The translations under genes and the position numbers were made by a program. From a virus: 47,698 bases of DNA. Under the pieces are notes generated by a model. That model saw only the letters and a list, made by a program, of their open reading frames with translations. It searched no databases and was not told where the DNA came from. Shown here one piece after another: positions 8,917-15,611 of this stretch (position 1 is its first letter; each line of letters starts with the position of its first letter). Where the stretch lies: the IMG/VR virus record IMGVR_UViG_3300036832_000055, positions 1-47,698 of that record. The stretch is one strand, 5' to 3'.

Positions 8917-9306
8917 TTGGAGCCGCTATCTAGGCCGACAGATGAGGCGGTCTCGCTGCTAGGCCGGTTTCGTCCGATGGTCGAGGTCGGCGGCGGCGAC
9001 GGAGCTTGGGCGCGCGCGCTCGGTATCCCGTCTTACGATATCGATCCCAAGGCCGAGAGCGTCATCCTCGGAAACCATCAGGACGCCGCCGCGACCGCCG
9101 CGAGCGCGCTCCTGATGGTCTGGCCTCCGGACGGGACGGCGGCTCAGGCTTGGGTCGAGGCGAAGGATTGGCGGTACGTCGTCTTTATCGGCAGTCCGCT
9201 ACGGGTGACTCTGAACCTAAGCCGATACGCGCTGATCGAGCGCCTCCGGCTCCCAGCCGGACGCAAGGGCGGGAATACAATCCTCGTTTACGAGAGACGT
9301 CCCTAG
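8917..9306 (+). CDS. Short SAM-methyltransferase-like protein
   Basis: 129 residues from TTG 8917; the next in-frame ATG would remove the first 20 residues. VEVGGGDGAWARAL (about 23-36) looks like class I methyltransferase motif I. It is followed by YDIDP (motif II acidic residue) and LLMVWPPDG (about 65-73, motif IV-like). The protein is shorter than a full class I methyltransferase of about 200 residues, so it may be a minimal or degenerate form. The substrate is unknown. It sits between the tailspike-like gene and a holin-like gene, which gives no hint of target. Confidence 0.55.
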   Translation: MEPLSRPTDEAVSLLGRFRPMVEVGGGDGAWARALGIPSYDIDPKAESVILGNHQDAAATAASALLMVWPPDGTAAQAWVEAKDWRYVVFIGSPLRVTLNLSRYALIERLRLPAGRKGGNTILVYERRP

Positions 9307-9318
9307 CAGGAGGGTCTG

Positions 9319-9495
9319 ATGGCGGTTTCGTTTTTGGTCTTTTGCGTCGCGGTCCTGATCGTCTGCGCGCTGCTCGTCTATGCGGTCCGGGTCGTCCCGG
9401 CGATCCCCGCGCCGTTCAATCAAATCCTTCAGGTCCTAATCCTCGTCATCGGCGCGCTTGTGATCGCGGAGCGCGCCGGATTATTCGCGGCGTGA
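9319..9495 (+). CDS. Two-helix membrane protein, holin candidate
   Basis: 58 residues with a strong GGAGG at 9309-9313, 5 bases before the ATG. It has two hydrophobic segments (about residues 3-24 and 36-50) separated by a Pro-containing loop (VVPAIPAPFNQ). Length and topology fit a small class II holin-like protein. It is the last gene of the forward tail operon, just before a terminator, a common place for lysis genes. No endolysin gene adjoins it, so the lysis role is an inference. Confidence 0.55.
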   Translation: MAVSFLVFCVAVLIVCALLVYAVRVVPAIPAPFNQILQVLILVIGALVIAERAGLFAA

Positions 9496-9571
9496 GCCTC
9501 TAGGAAGCCCGGAGAGGCCGGTCAGGCGCTCCGGGGTACTACCCTAGCCGCGATAGGCTCCGAGCGGGCTA

Positions 9572-9597
9572 GCCGCCGCGCCTAGGCGGTCGTTTTT
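9572..9597 (+). terminator. Rho-independent terminator after the tail operon
   Basis: Stem GCCGCC (9572-9577), 7-base loop, GGCGGT (9585-9590, one G-T wobble), followed by CG and five Ts. It ends forward transcription of the late operon and overlaps the 3' end of the convergent reverse-strand operon. Confidence 0.7.
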
Positions 9598-10223
9598 GGC
9601 GCAAATCCCGGAGGCGGCGGCAAACCCCACGAAAAGACGGTTTCGCGAAGATGAGCGCCGAGCGGTCGACGATCCGGACCGAAGACGAAGCTCGGCGCTC
9701 CGACCATCCCGTCGCTCATCGCCCAAGGGTTATTCTCGACCTCGATCATTGAGCCGTCCGGACAGATGACGTGCGACGTAATCGGGACCTGACCGATTGC
9801 GACGAGGCAGTTCCAATGCTCCGCGAGCGTGACGAAGACCGTTATCGCCCAAGGCGAGCGCCAAGCGTCGGGACGCTCCGGATCGACGTGAACAGTCACG
9901 ACGGCAGGCCATTCGTCGAGTTGATTGAAGGCGAGAAGAAACCCGCAATCGGCGGGACGGAGCCATTCCGGGAGGACCGTCTCGGTCGCCCGCCAAAGGC
10001 AATAGAACCCGCTACAGACCCTAGGTCGGCTCGGATAGATCGAGCAGGACCGACCCGGCTCGCCGCAAAGGCTTGAGCAACGCTGACCCGGCGGCTTCCG
10101 GAGTTCGGCGATCCCCGGCGCGATACAGCAGAGATCGCAGCCGTCGCAGGACCGAGCGGTCGTCACCCGTTCCGCGTCCCGCGCCGCGCGCCGCTCGCGC
10201 ATCCGCTTCAGCGCGTCAGCCAT
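9582..10223 (-). CDS. YkgJ-like cysteine-cluster protein
   Basis: 213 residues. The N-terminal third contains SCDGCDLCCIAPGI (about residues 25-38), RCSSLCGEPGRSCSIYPSRP (about 48-67) and RVCSGFYCLW. This is the Cys-rich cluster of YkgJ/CxxCxxCC proteins, which are thought to hold Zn or an Fe-S cluster. The C-terminal half is hydrophobic and mixed, without recognised motifs. It is the last gene of the reverse-strand accessory operon and overlaps the gene upstream of it by 8 bp. Its role in the phage is unknown. Confidence 0.7.
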   Translation of the reverse strand: MADALKRMRERRAARDAERVTTARSCDGCDLCCIAPGIAELRKPPGQRCSSLCGEPGRSCSIYPSRPRVCSGFYCLWRATETVLPEWLRPADCGFLLAFNQLDEWPAVVTVHVDPERPDAWRSPWAITVFVTLAEHWNCLVAIGQVPITSHVICPDGSMIEVENNPWAMSDGMVGAPSFVFGPDRRPLGAHLRETVFSWGLPPPPGFAPKTTA

Positions 10224-10596
10224 TCCCGAACCCCCAGAAACTTTGTCTGAATCCGGCGATCTCCGGCGGGATACCGTCGACCCAAGAGACGAGCGCCGCC
10301 ATTTGGGTCAGTGTCAGCGGGAGGTCGTCGTCCTCGCCGTATTGATCCGCGCCGGTAATCATCGCGGGACCGGCGAACGGCTCCGGGAACCCGGCGAGCC
10401 GCCACCACTTAAGGCCGCGCTTGTAATAACCTTGATCGTCGACCCAGACGCAGGCGAACCCGCCGTCCGTCCGGCGCATCGCGGAATGATCGAGGTCCGG
10501 GGTTCCGACCGCCGCGTAAATATCCGGGAGACCGTCGAAGCGTAGCGCCTCGACCGTCCTCGCCGCCGGATCGATCCGGTACGCGAGGCGGCTCAA
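10216..10596 (-). CDS. Hypothetical phage protein
   Basis: 126 residues with overlaps to both neighbours (4 bp upstream, 8 bp downstream), which supports translation as part of the operon. It is acidic and Trp-rich, for example KRGLKWWRLAGFPEPF near residues 60-75, and has segments resembling small phage proteins annotated only as DUFs. I see no signal peptide, membrane segment or catalytic motif. The function is not recognised. Confidence 0.65.
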   Translation of the reverse strand: MSRLAYRIDPAARTVEALRFDGLPDIYAAVGTPDLDHSAMRRTDGGFACVWVDDQGYYKRGLKWWRLAGFPEPFAGPAMITGADQYGEDDDLPLTLTQMAALVSWVDGIPPEIAGFRQSFWGFGNG

Positions 10597-11081
10597 TTGA
10601 ACACCCGGGGAGGCAGGAGGTCGCCGAGCGCGCCACCGGCACCCTTCCAGAGTTCCGGATTTTCGTCGAACGGCTCAAGGCGACGGACGCCGCCGTTCCG
10701 TCCCCGGACGATCTTCTGAAGCCGGACCGCTTGCGCGCCTGACGCCTCGACGACGAGCGTAAAGATCGCCTCGACCCGGTCCGGCGAACGCGCGAGATCG
10801 CCGTTCTGATAGTCGTCCGGGACGTCGCCGCGCCGGGTCCAAGTCTCGAACCATATCGCGTAACGGATCGCGTTCTCGATAATCATCGTCGCGCGGAGAA
10901 GCGCGAGGGTAAGCTCTCGCCCGACGTCGCTACTCCAGCCGCAGGGGAGCGAGGTTTGCGCGCCGTCCTCGCTGAAGATCAGACAGGTCGGAACGAGCGG
11001 CAAGGTCGGATTGCGCCGGAACCAGATCGCGTGATGCGCCGCGAGCGTCTCGGCGAGTTCCTCGGTAGAAAGCGCGTTCAT
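10593..11081 (-). CDS. Hypothetical phage protein
   Basis: 162 residues, overlapping both neighbours by 4 bp. Predicted mostly helical, with an acidic and polar C-terminus. The central segment (IIENAIRYAIWFETWTRR) is amphipathic. Nothing in it matches a family I can name. Operon position among small accessory genes, next to a membrane protein and a ribbon-helix-helix-like gene, suggests a host-takeover or regulatory function, but this is speculation. Confidence 0.65.
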   Translation of the reverse strand: MNALSTEELAETLAAHHAIWFRRNPTLPLVPTCLIFSEDGAQTSLPCGWSSDVGRELTLALLRATMIIENAIRYAIWFETWTRRGDVPDDYQNGDLARSPDRVEAIFTLVVEASGAQAVRLQKIVRGRNGGVRRLEPFDENPELWKGAGGALGDLLPPRVFN

Positions 11082-11242
11082 CGCGTCACCACATGAAGGA
11101 CGAACGCCGCCGAGATCAGGACCGTCGCGACGGCGTTCAGGAAGACCGCCGCGACGACGCAGAGGACGAACCGGCGCGGGAACGTGAAGGCGATAACGAC
11201 CTCCGGCTGATCGCCGCCGGACGGCTTGAACGGTCCGTTCAT
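11078..11242 (-). CDS. Small membrane protein
   Basis: 54 residues from the ATG at 11242-11240, which overlaps the stop of the upstream gene. A longer open frame exists but would run through the neighbour. One long hydrophobic helix (RRFVLCVVAAVFLNAVAT and onward) fills the C-terminal two thirds, and the N-terminus is polar. It would be an inner-membrane peptide. Candidates include superinfection exclusion or lysis accessory roles, with no direct evidence for either. Confidence 0.55.
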   Translation of the reverse strand: MNGPFKPSGGDQPEVVIAFTFPRRFVLCVVAAVFLNAVATVLISAAFVLHVVTR

Positions 11243-11460
11243 GTAAGCGCCTCCGGGATCGGCGGGAGGCCGTAAGCCTGAAGCGCGAGGCTCCAAGCGT
11301 AATGGCCTAGCTGCTGAACGGTCAGGTTCTCGCGGTCCGCTAGCGCCTTGATCGCGTCCCGGCTCTCCGGCGTGACCCGGATTATCATTTGAACCGTCGT
11401 CGGGAGCGCCTTCGCCGAGACCGGTCGAGGCTTCGCGAGGGTATCGGTCGACTTCGTCAT
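11239..11460 (-). CDS. Ribbon-helix-helix-like small protein
   Basis: 73 residues. The segment TTVQMIIRVTPESRDAIKAL followed by ADRENLTVQQLGHYAW (about residues 21-56) has the beta-strand plus two-helix pattern of Arc/MetJ or CopG-type DNA-binding proteins, preceded by a flexible Lys/Pro-rich N-terminus. It is probably a small transcriptional regulator acting as a dimer. Its target is not visible. It overlaps the downstream membrane-protein gene by 4 bp. Confidence 0.6.
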   Translation of the reverse strand: MTKSTDTLAKPRPVSAKALPTTVQMIIRVTPESRDAIKALADRENLTVQQLGHYAWSLALQAYGLPPIPEALT

Positions 11461-11472
11461 TTGAGATTTTCC

Positions 11473-11676
11473 TTAGCTATTGAGATTTGAGTTCAGGTCC
11501 CGGTCAGGACGACGCGACCGGCGACGCGATACGAGACGGCTATAGAGCCGAGCCTCGCGAACGAGGCTTTCAAGGCGTCGTTTTTCCCACTCGAAAGCGG
11601 TCCCGGCGCTGATCCGGGTCTTGATCGCGCGCGCCTCGACGAGCCTTCGCCAGACGATTGCGCGAGGGTCGGTCAT
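11473..11676 (-). CDS. Small basic hypothetical protein
   Basis: 67 residues, Arg-rich, with a predicted long helix and a C-terminal tail ending in a repeated Leu-Asn-Ser motif (LNSNLNS). It overlaps the upstream gene by 4 bp. A nucleic-acid-binding role is possible from its charge. No family is recognised. Confidence 0.5.
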   Translation of the reverse strand: MTDPRAIVWRRLVEARAIKTRISAGTAFEWEKRRLESLVREARLYSRLVSRRRSRRPDRDLNSNLNS

Positions 11677-12353
11677 AGCGCGCGACCGACCGGAACGCCG
11701 TCCTCCGTCTCGGTATCAATGAAGCCGATAACTGAGCGCGGCCAGAAGGCGAGATCGTCGGCGTTCCAGACCCATTTCTCGGACGCGGCGAGACGCTCGC
11801 GCGCCTCGCCTTCGCCGATCTCGACGCCGTCCTTCCAGAACTCGACGGCGAGCCACGGTCGTTCGGGTCGGAAGCGGTGTCGCTCTCCCGGCTCCTGATC
11901 GAAGACGACCCGGCGAGCGCGCGCGAGGACGAAGAACGGCGGCTGCTCCGGGATCATGCTCTCGTCCGAGAGCCACGCTATCCCGGGAGGCCAGCGACCG
12001 AACTTCGCGAGCGCCTCGTCGACCCGTTTCGTATAGCGACCGGCGATATACGGACAAACGCGGAGCGCGTAGGTCGCGCACGCCTTGTGCATCGGCGGAT
12101 CGAGAAACGCGCCGTGTTCGTGAAACGCCGCGCCGGGTCCGCCGATCAGCCAGTTCTCGCGCTCTAGCTTCTGACCGCAGATTCCGCAGACCTTCCGGCG
12201 CGCGGCGACGCTGACCCGCTCGGTATCATTGATGACGAAGAACGGTCGACCGTCGAGGTCGCGCTGAACGATCCAAGGGACCGGATAGCCGCGCCGGTCG
12301 CGCTGAAGCAGCCGCATTTTCCCGGGGATCGGGACCGTCTCGACCGGTTTCAT
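11673..12353 (-). CDS. Zinc-ribbon-like phage protein, paralogue of the product of 26580-27218
   Basis: 226 residues from the ATG at 12353, where it overlaps the upstream gene; a longer frame is shadow. Conserved features are GYPVPWIVQRDLDGRPFF near the N-terminus, CGICGQKL (CxxC) near residue 56, then C..YALRVCPY about 40 residues later. The same order (GYPTPWFVPW, CWVCGRRL, CARFAATACPF) occurs in the 26580-27218 product, so the two are paralogues within one genome. The Cys/His spacing suggests a structural zinc site. The function is unknown. Confidence 0.65.
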   Translation of the reverse strand: MKPVETVPIPGKMRLLQRDRRGYPVPWIVQRDLDGRPFFVINDTERVSVAARRKVCGICGQKLERENWLIGGPGAAFHEHGAFLDPPMHKACATYALRVCPYIAGRYTKRVDEALAKFGRWPPGIAWLSDESMIPEQPPFFVLARARRVVFDQEPGERHRFRPERPWLAVEFWKDGVEIGEGEARERLAASEKWVWNADDLAFWPRSVIGFIDTETEDGVPVGRAL

Positions 12354-12574
12354 GGCCGCTCGCTCCGGGTCGTCGTCGCCGCGACCTCGCGGCAGGCGGT
12401 CCGCCAATCGACCCCGGCGGCGTCAAGCTCCGCTCTGATCTCGGCGATCAGGGACCAGCGGACGCGAGCGGCTCTCGCGAACCGGTTCGGATGCTCGGGA
12501 GCCTCGATTGCGGCAAGCGCCGCGAGAAAGGCGAGCCGATCCGTATTCTTGAAGTTCAGGGTTCGCGCGGTCAT
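12350..12574 (-). CDS. Small hypothetical protein
   Basis: 74 residues starting MTARTLNFKNTDRLAFLAAL, with 4-bp overlaps at both ends. The long frame extending upstream is a shadow. Ala-rich helices dominate, followed by a Thr/Arg-rich tail. No motif is recognised. Confidence 0.55.
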   Translation of the reverse strand: MTARTLNFKNTDRLAFLAALAAIEAPEHPNRFARAARVRWSLIAEIRAELDAAGVDWRTACREVAATTTRSERP

Positions 12575-12918
12575 TGGACCGGACTCCGGATGATTGTGAC
12601 GTAGGGACCGAGCTTCCGCCGCTGAAAGGCGTCGTAACGGAAGACCCGTCCGGTCCCCGGATTGATTGCGGGAGGCTCGTCGAAATAGGTCCGGACGGTC
12701 CCCATCCGATAAACCTGATCGACGATAAAACCCGCGTCGCGGACCTCGCCGAGGAACCATCGCGGGAGACGCCAGCGGCGCTCGCGGAGGTCGCGCATCA
12801 GGTCGGTCTCGACGATCCCGGCGAAAATCTCTCCGGTTTCTTCGATGACGAATTGACGGCGATGGTCGGCGATACAGTCGCGGATCGCGGCGGCGAATAA
12901 GGGGTTTCGCGCTTTCAT
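12571..12918 (-). CDS. Hypothetical protein
   Basis: 115 residues with 4-bp overlaps to neighbours. It contains IADHRRQFVIEETGEIFAGI near the N-terminus and RVFRYDAFQRRKLGPYVTII near the C-terminus, a mixed alpha/beta composition. No catalytic signature or family is recognised. It is expressed with the accessory operon. Confidence 0.6.
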   Translation of the reverse strand: MKARNPLFAAAIRDCIADHRRQFVIEETGEIFAGIVETDLMRDLRERRWRLPRWFLGEVRDAGFIVDQVYRMGTVRTYFDEPPAINPGTGRVFRYDAFQRRKLGPYVTIIRSPVQ

Positions 12919-13205
12919 CGGTCGCCCCTGATCTCATTAGCTGTCGCGTGAACCTCGCGAGCGCGTTCCGGCGTCGTGACGTATCCGGGACAGGCGCTCG
13001 GCGGGATCGGCGCTTTCGCGTCGGCGAGGGTCGAGCGGATGAGCCACTGATCCCACGCGACCTCTCCGTCGCCGTGTTGCGGCATTGATCCTTCGGAGCA
13101 AGGCTGACGCGAGGCGTAATCGTCGAGGACGGCGTCGCGGTCGCGATGACCGGAGATCATAAAGGCGAGGATCAGCGCGCCGAAGGTTAGAGCGACGTAT
13201 TTCAC
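12915..13205 (-). CDS. Small membrane-anchored or exported protein
   Basis: 96 residues from GTG at 13205, which overlaps the upstream stop. The N-terminus (KYVALTFGALILAFMISG) is a hydrophobic segment that could be a signal anchor. The remainder is polar, with two Cys residues (QPCSEGS and SACPGYV) that could form a disulfide in the periplasm. It may be an exported phage protein, for example for exclusion. No family is recognised. Confidence 0.55.
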   Translation of the reverse strand: MKYVALTFGALILAFMISGHRDRDAVLDDYASRQPCSEGSMPQHGDGEVAWDQWLIRSTLADAKAPIPPSACPGYVTTPERAREVHATANEIRGDR

Positions 13206-13540
13206 TGAGCGACCTCCCGGAAGCCGACCGGCGCGACGCGGAAGCGCCGCGAGCCGATCTCGAAAACGTCGCCGACCATCGTCGAGCGGAGGCCGTAGGT
13301 TTTCCCGTCGATCACCGGGAGCGGCGCGGCGACCTCGATCTCGGGTCGATAGTCGCCGTTCGACGAGCCGTCCGAGAGCGTCGGTCCGCGCGACCATGAG
13401 CCGTCAAGGTTCTGGATAAAGCGCCAAGCGCGTTCGAGCGCCTGATCGACCGGCGTCTCGTCCGGGACCGTGATCCGCGCGACGAGCGTCAGCGCGTCCG
13501 GATTGTTCGGGAAATCGTGATGGTAAGCGTTAACGAGCAA
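13202..13540 (-). CDS. Hypothetical phage protein
   Basis: 112 residues. Contains ERAWRFIQNLDGSWSRGP (about 35-52) and YGLRSTMVGDVFEIGSRRFR (about 82-101), a pattern I associate with small cytoplasmic phage proteins of unknown function. It is the first gene downstream of a stem-loop that probably terminates the preceding transcript, so it may have its own promoter. No catalytic motif is seen. Confidence 0.65.
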   Translation of the reverse strand: MLVNAYHHDFPNNPDALTLVARITVPDETPVDQALERAWRFIQNLDGSWSRGPTLSDGSSNGDYRPEIEVAAPLPVIDGKTYGLRSTMVGDVFEIGSRRFRVAPVGFREVAQ

Positions 13541-13582
13541 AATAGTCTCCGAGGGTTAGCCGCGTTCAGGCGGTGTCAGGAA

Positions 13583-13620
13583 CAGGAAAGGCGCGCTTGC
13601 TATCAGCCTGCAAGCGCGCC
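13583..13620 (-). terminator. Reverse-strand stem-loop terminator
   Basis: Perfect 11-bp inverted repeat GGCGCGCTTGC (13590-13600) and GCAAGCGCGCC (13610-13620) with a 9-base loop. In the reverse transcript it is followed by TTTCCTGTT, a weak U-rich tract. It lies between the 13645-13893 and 13202-13540 genes and splits the accessory operon into two. Confidence 0.65.
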
Positions 13621-13644
13621 GGGTTATCAGCGTCGGGAGCCGGA

Positions 13645-13893
13645 TTAAAATTCCTCCGGATCGTCGTCGGGATCGTATTCGTCGAGGTCCTCGTCCTCGT
13701 CGGGATCGTCGGTCCCGATCAGGTCGCCGTCTTCGTCGCGGAGGCCGGACGCGATCTCGGCGGCGATCCGCTCTTGATGGCGACGGCTATCGGCTTCGCG
13801 GCGCGCGGCGTTCGCGGGATCGTCGTATTCCGCGAGGTTCTTCGCGCGGAGTTCCTCGAACAGTTCGTCTAAGGTCACGCGCTTGCCGGTCAT
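13645..13893 (-). CDS. Small acidic protein
   Basis: 82 residues. A helical N-terminal half (LDELFEELRAKNLAEYDDP) is followed by an extremely acidic C-terminus (DEDEDLDEYDPDDDPEEF). Such negatively charged small phage proteins can mimic DNA and inhibit host DNA-binding enzymes, but that is an inference from charge alone. It overlaps the upstream gene by 4 bp. Confidence 0.6.
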   Translation of the reverse strand: MTGKRVTLDELFEELRAKNLAEYDDPANAARREADSRRHQERIAAEIASGLRDEDGDLIGTDDPDEDEDLDEYDPDDDPEEF

Positions 13894-14213
13894 TGCGCGA
13901 CCTCACGCTCGGCGGCTCGCTCGTCGACGATCCACGCGACCGCGCGCTCGACGGTCATCCCGGGGACCTCGCGGAGATAGGTCGCCTCGCCGTAACCGGC
14001 AGGAGCCTGATCGACCGCCGCGAGCGCAAGGTTCAGCAGCCGCGACCAGACGAGGTCGGTCAGGAGATCGAGCGGCTTCGCGTCGAGTTCGCCGCCGGTC
14101 GCGATCTCGCAAAGGTCCCGGATTTCCTCCTGCGAAGGCGACGCGGCGGGAAAGTAAGCGTCCCGGATTTTCGGCGCGATCCGGTCGGCGGTCTCGTTTA
14201 GCGCAAGGGTCAT
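13890..14213 (-). CDS. Hypothetical protein
   Basis: 107 residues, mostly helical and acidic, beginning MTLALNETADRIAPKI. The start is preceded on the reverse strand by a CTGAAAGAGA leader also found before the next gene upstream. No family or motif is recognised. Confidence 0.6.
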   Translation of the reverse strand: MTLALNETADRIAPKIRDAYFPAASPSQEEIRDLCEIATGGELDAKPLDLLTDLVWSRLLNLALAAVDQAPAGYGEATYLREVPGMTVERAVAWIVDERAAEREVAQ

Positions 14214-14238
14214 AGGTCTCTCTTTCAGGGGATGAGGG

Positions 14239-14451
14239 TCAGTCGTTCGCGGTCATCGCGGCGAGCGCGGAGCGCGCCTCCGCGACCCAGCGGTCCGCGC
14301 TCATGCGCGAGGTGTAGGGAACCGCGACGGAGAAGGTATCGAACCGCTTTCCGTCATCGAGGACGAAGTAATGATATCCGTCGCCGCGAACGAGTTCGAC
14401 GAGCGGGTTAACCTCGCGTCCGATACGAGCGTTGATCTCTTTCAGGGTCAT
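14239..14451 (-). CDS. Hypothetical protein
   Basis: 70 residues, MTLKEINARIGREVNPLVEL then a beta segment YHYFVLDDGKRFDTFSVAVP. A leader containing CTGAAAGAGACC precedes the start, like that of the following gene. A small alpha/beta protein; no function is recognised. Confidence 0.6.
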   Translation of the reverse strand: MTLKEINARIGREVNPLVELVRGDGYHYFVLDDGKRFDTFSVAVPYTSRMSADRWVAEARSALAAMTAND

Positions 14452-14509
14452 TTCGGGGTCTCTTTCAGGGTCAGGTTTGAGGCTTGGGTTAGGGGTCGGA
14501 GGACCGGGA

Positions 14510-15193
14510 TCAATCCCGGTCCTCGACGATCACGCCCTCGTCGACGAGGGTCTGATAGGCGGCGGCGACGGTCGAGAACGGGACGCGGTTCCCGCTAAGG
14601 AACCAGTCGATCCGGACCCACGTCGTCCCGGCGTAGTTGCCGCAGAAGACGCGGTTCACGCTGACCGGGAGACCCTTCAGCGGCTCCCCCTTGCGGTCGC
14701 GGAGCATCCGACCGAGGTCGAGCGCGTCCTGATACTGACCGGCGCGGCGGTCGCGGAGCGCGGCGAAGTCGACGTTCGCGGTCTTCGCGAAGACGAGAAG
14801 CGGATGATCTTCCCGGACCGGCTTCGGCTCGACCTTCGCGGCCTTGATCTCGGCGCGGAGCGCGACGAGCGCCTTCACTTCCTCGACGAAGTCGGGACGC
14901 GAGGCGAGCGCGGCGGCTTGCTTGTCGCGGAACTGGTGGAGGTCGAACGGGATCGCGTCGAGAAGCGTCTGAACCGTGAGGTCCCGCTCGTCGCCGATCC
15001 AGAGGGTCGGAAGGATACGCTCGCGCTCGACGTCCCGCAGCGCGTCATAGGCGCGGTTCAGGTCGGCGAGAGCTTGCTTCCGGCGCGCTTCAGAAGCGAA
15101 GCCGGTCTCAAGCGAGGCGACCGCCTCGGCGGTCCATTTGGTAGCGCGAGCGGTCTGGTAGGCGATGCGCTCGTCGGAGGTCATACGGGTCAC
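14510..15193 (-). CDS. Hypothetical protein, first gene of the reverse accessory operon
   Basis: 227 residues. The N-terminal 150 residues are charged helices, for example ARRKQALADLNRAYDALRD. The C-terminal 60 residues contain VNRVFCGNYAGTTWVRIDWF and a possible winged-helix-like end (VPFSTVAAAYQTLVDEGVI). It starts immediately downstream of the palindrome-rich control region, so it is probably an early gene under direct regulation. No family is recognised. Confidence 0.65.
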   Translation of the reverse strand: MTRMTSDERIAYQTARATKWTAEAVASLETGFASEARRKQALADLNRAYDALRDVERERILPTLWIGDERDLTVQTLLDAIPFDLHQFRDKQAAALASRPDFVEEVKALVALRAEIKAAKVEPKPVREDHPLLVFAKTANVDFAALRDRRAGQYQDALDLGRMLRDRKGEPLKGLPVSVNRVFCGNYAGTTWVRIDWFLSGNRVPFSTVAAAYQTLVDEGVIVEDRD

Positions 15194-15222
15194 TTGCAGG
15201 GGTCTTTCTCGGTGCGGTTCAA

Positions 15223-15239
15223 CTAAGCCAAAGGCTTAG
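15223..15239. repeat. Inverted repeat CTAAGCC-AAA-GGCTTAG
   Basis: Perfect 7+3+7 inverted repeat about 30 bp upstream of the first gene of the reverse operon. Either an operator or a 5' untranslated hairpin. Confidence 0.6.
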
Positions 15240-15255
15240 GCTGCTATCGCGCTGA

Positions 15256-15270
15256 TATCAAGCCTTGATA
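15256..15270. promoter_or_regulatory. Palindromic operator candidate TATCAAG-C-CTTGATA
   Basis: Perfect 7+1+7 palindrome, with TTGATA on the reverse strand at a possible -35 position for the accessory operon. This fits a repressor site, but no further copy was found to confirm it. Confidence 0.5.
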
Positions 15271-15400
15271 ACAGACCGCACGATGAGGCGGGACGTCGCA
15301 TGGGGTCGATTCGGATTTACCGCGTCAGGATTGCTCGACCGGTCCGGGAGCGCCTGCGGCGGACGGACGCACTTTCGGGAGCATTTGTAATGTTTGCAGC

Positions 15401-15414
15401 CCGCAAATTTGCGG
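15401..15414. promoter_or_regulatory. 14-bp perfect palindrome CCGCAAATTTGCGG
   Basis: Self-complementary with an AT-rich centre, in the intergenic region upstream of the integrase. Operator or integration-host site candidate. Confidence 0.5.
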
Positions 15415-15544
15415 AAGCCTAGGAAATCATTAGGGAATTAGCGACGGGACCTTTTATCGGTTCCAATATATTGCAGCCCTAGGAAAAACAGGGGCTTAGG
15501 GTGTCTCTACCGAGGGAAAACGCCCAAAATAGCGGTTCGACTTA

Positions 15545-15565
15545 CTAAACCCGTCCTAAACCCGT
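15545..15565 (+). repeat. Tandem CTAAACCCGT repeats upstream of integrase
   Basis: CTAAACCCGT at 15545-15554 and again at 15556-15565, an 11-base period, close to one helical turn. Short direct repeats beside a P4-type integrase gene are typical of integrase arm-binding sites, so this may be part of attP. Confidence 0.5.
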
Positions 15566-15611
15566 GCGTCCGGAAACGGGAGCAAATCCGGGAGCAAAAC
15601 GAGAGCCTCGA

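Larger units (their letters stand above)
15194..15611. other. Integration/control region between the accessory operon and integrase
   Basis: This stretch of about 418 bp without a convincing gene is clearly richer in A+T than its surroundings. It contains three palindromes (15223-15239, 15256-15270, 15401-15414), the motif CCTAGGAAA twice (near 15418 and 15477), tandem CTAAACCCGT repeats, and GGGAGCAAA twice (15578-15586 and 15590-15598). It lies between divergent genes and directly upstream of the integrase. It is the expected place for early promoters, a lysogeny operator and attP arm sites. I could not define the att core. Confidence 0.6.

Noticed and set aside
8917-9306. Part of the cytosine modification pathway
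   Set aside because: Far from the cassette, lacks the Pro-Cys motif and is too short; a generic SAM-binding fold is the most that can be said.
15520-15560. GGTTCGACTT near the integrase as the T-loop of a tRNA (attP in tRNA)
   Set aside because: No matching T-stem or acceptor stem can be folded around it. I found no tRNA gene anywhere in the window.
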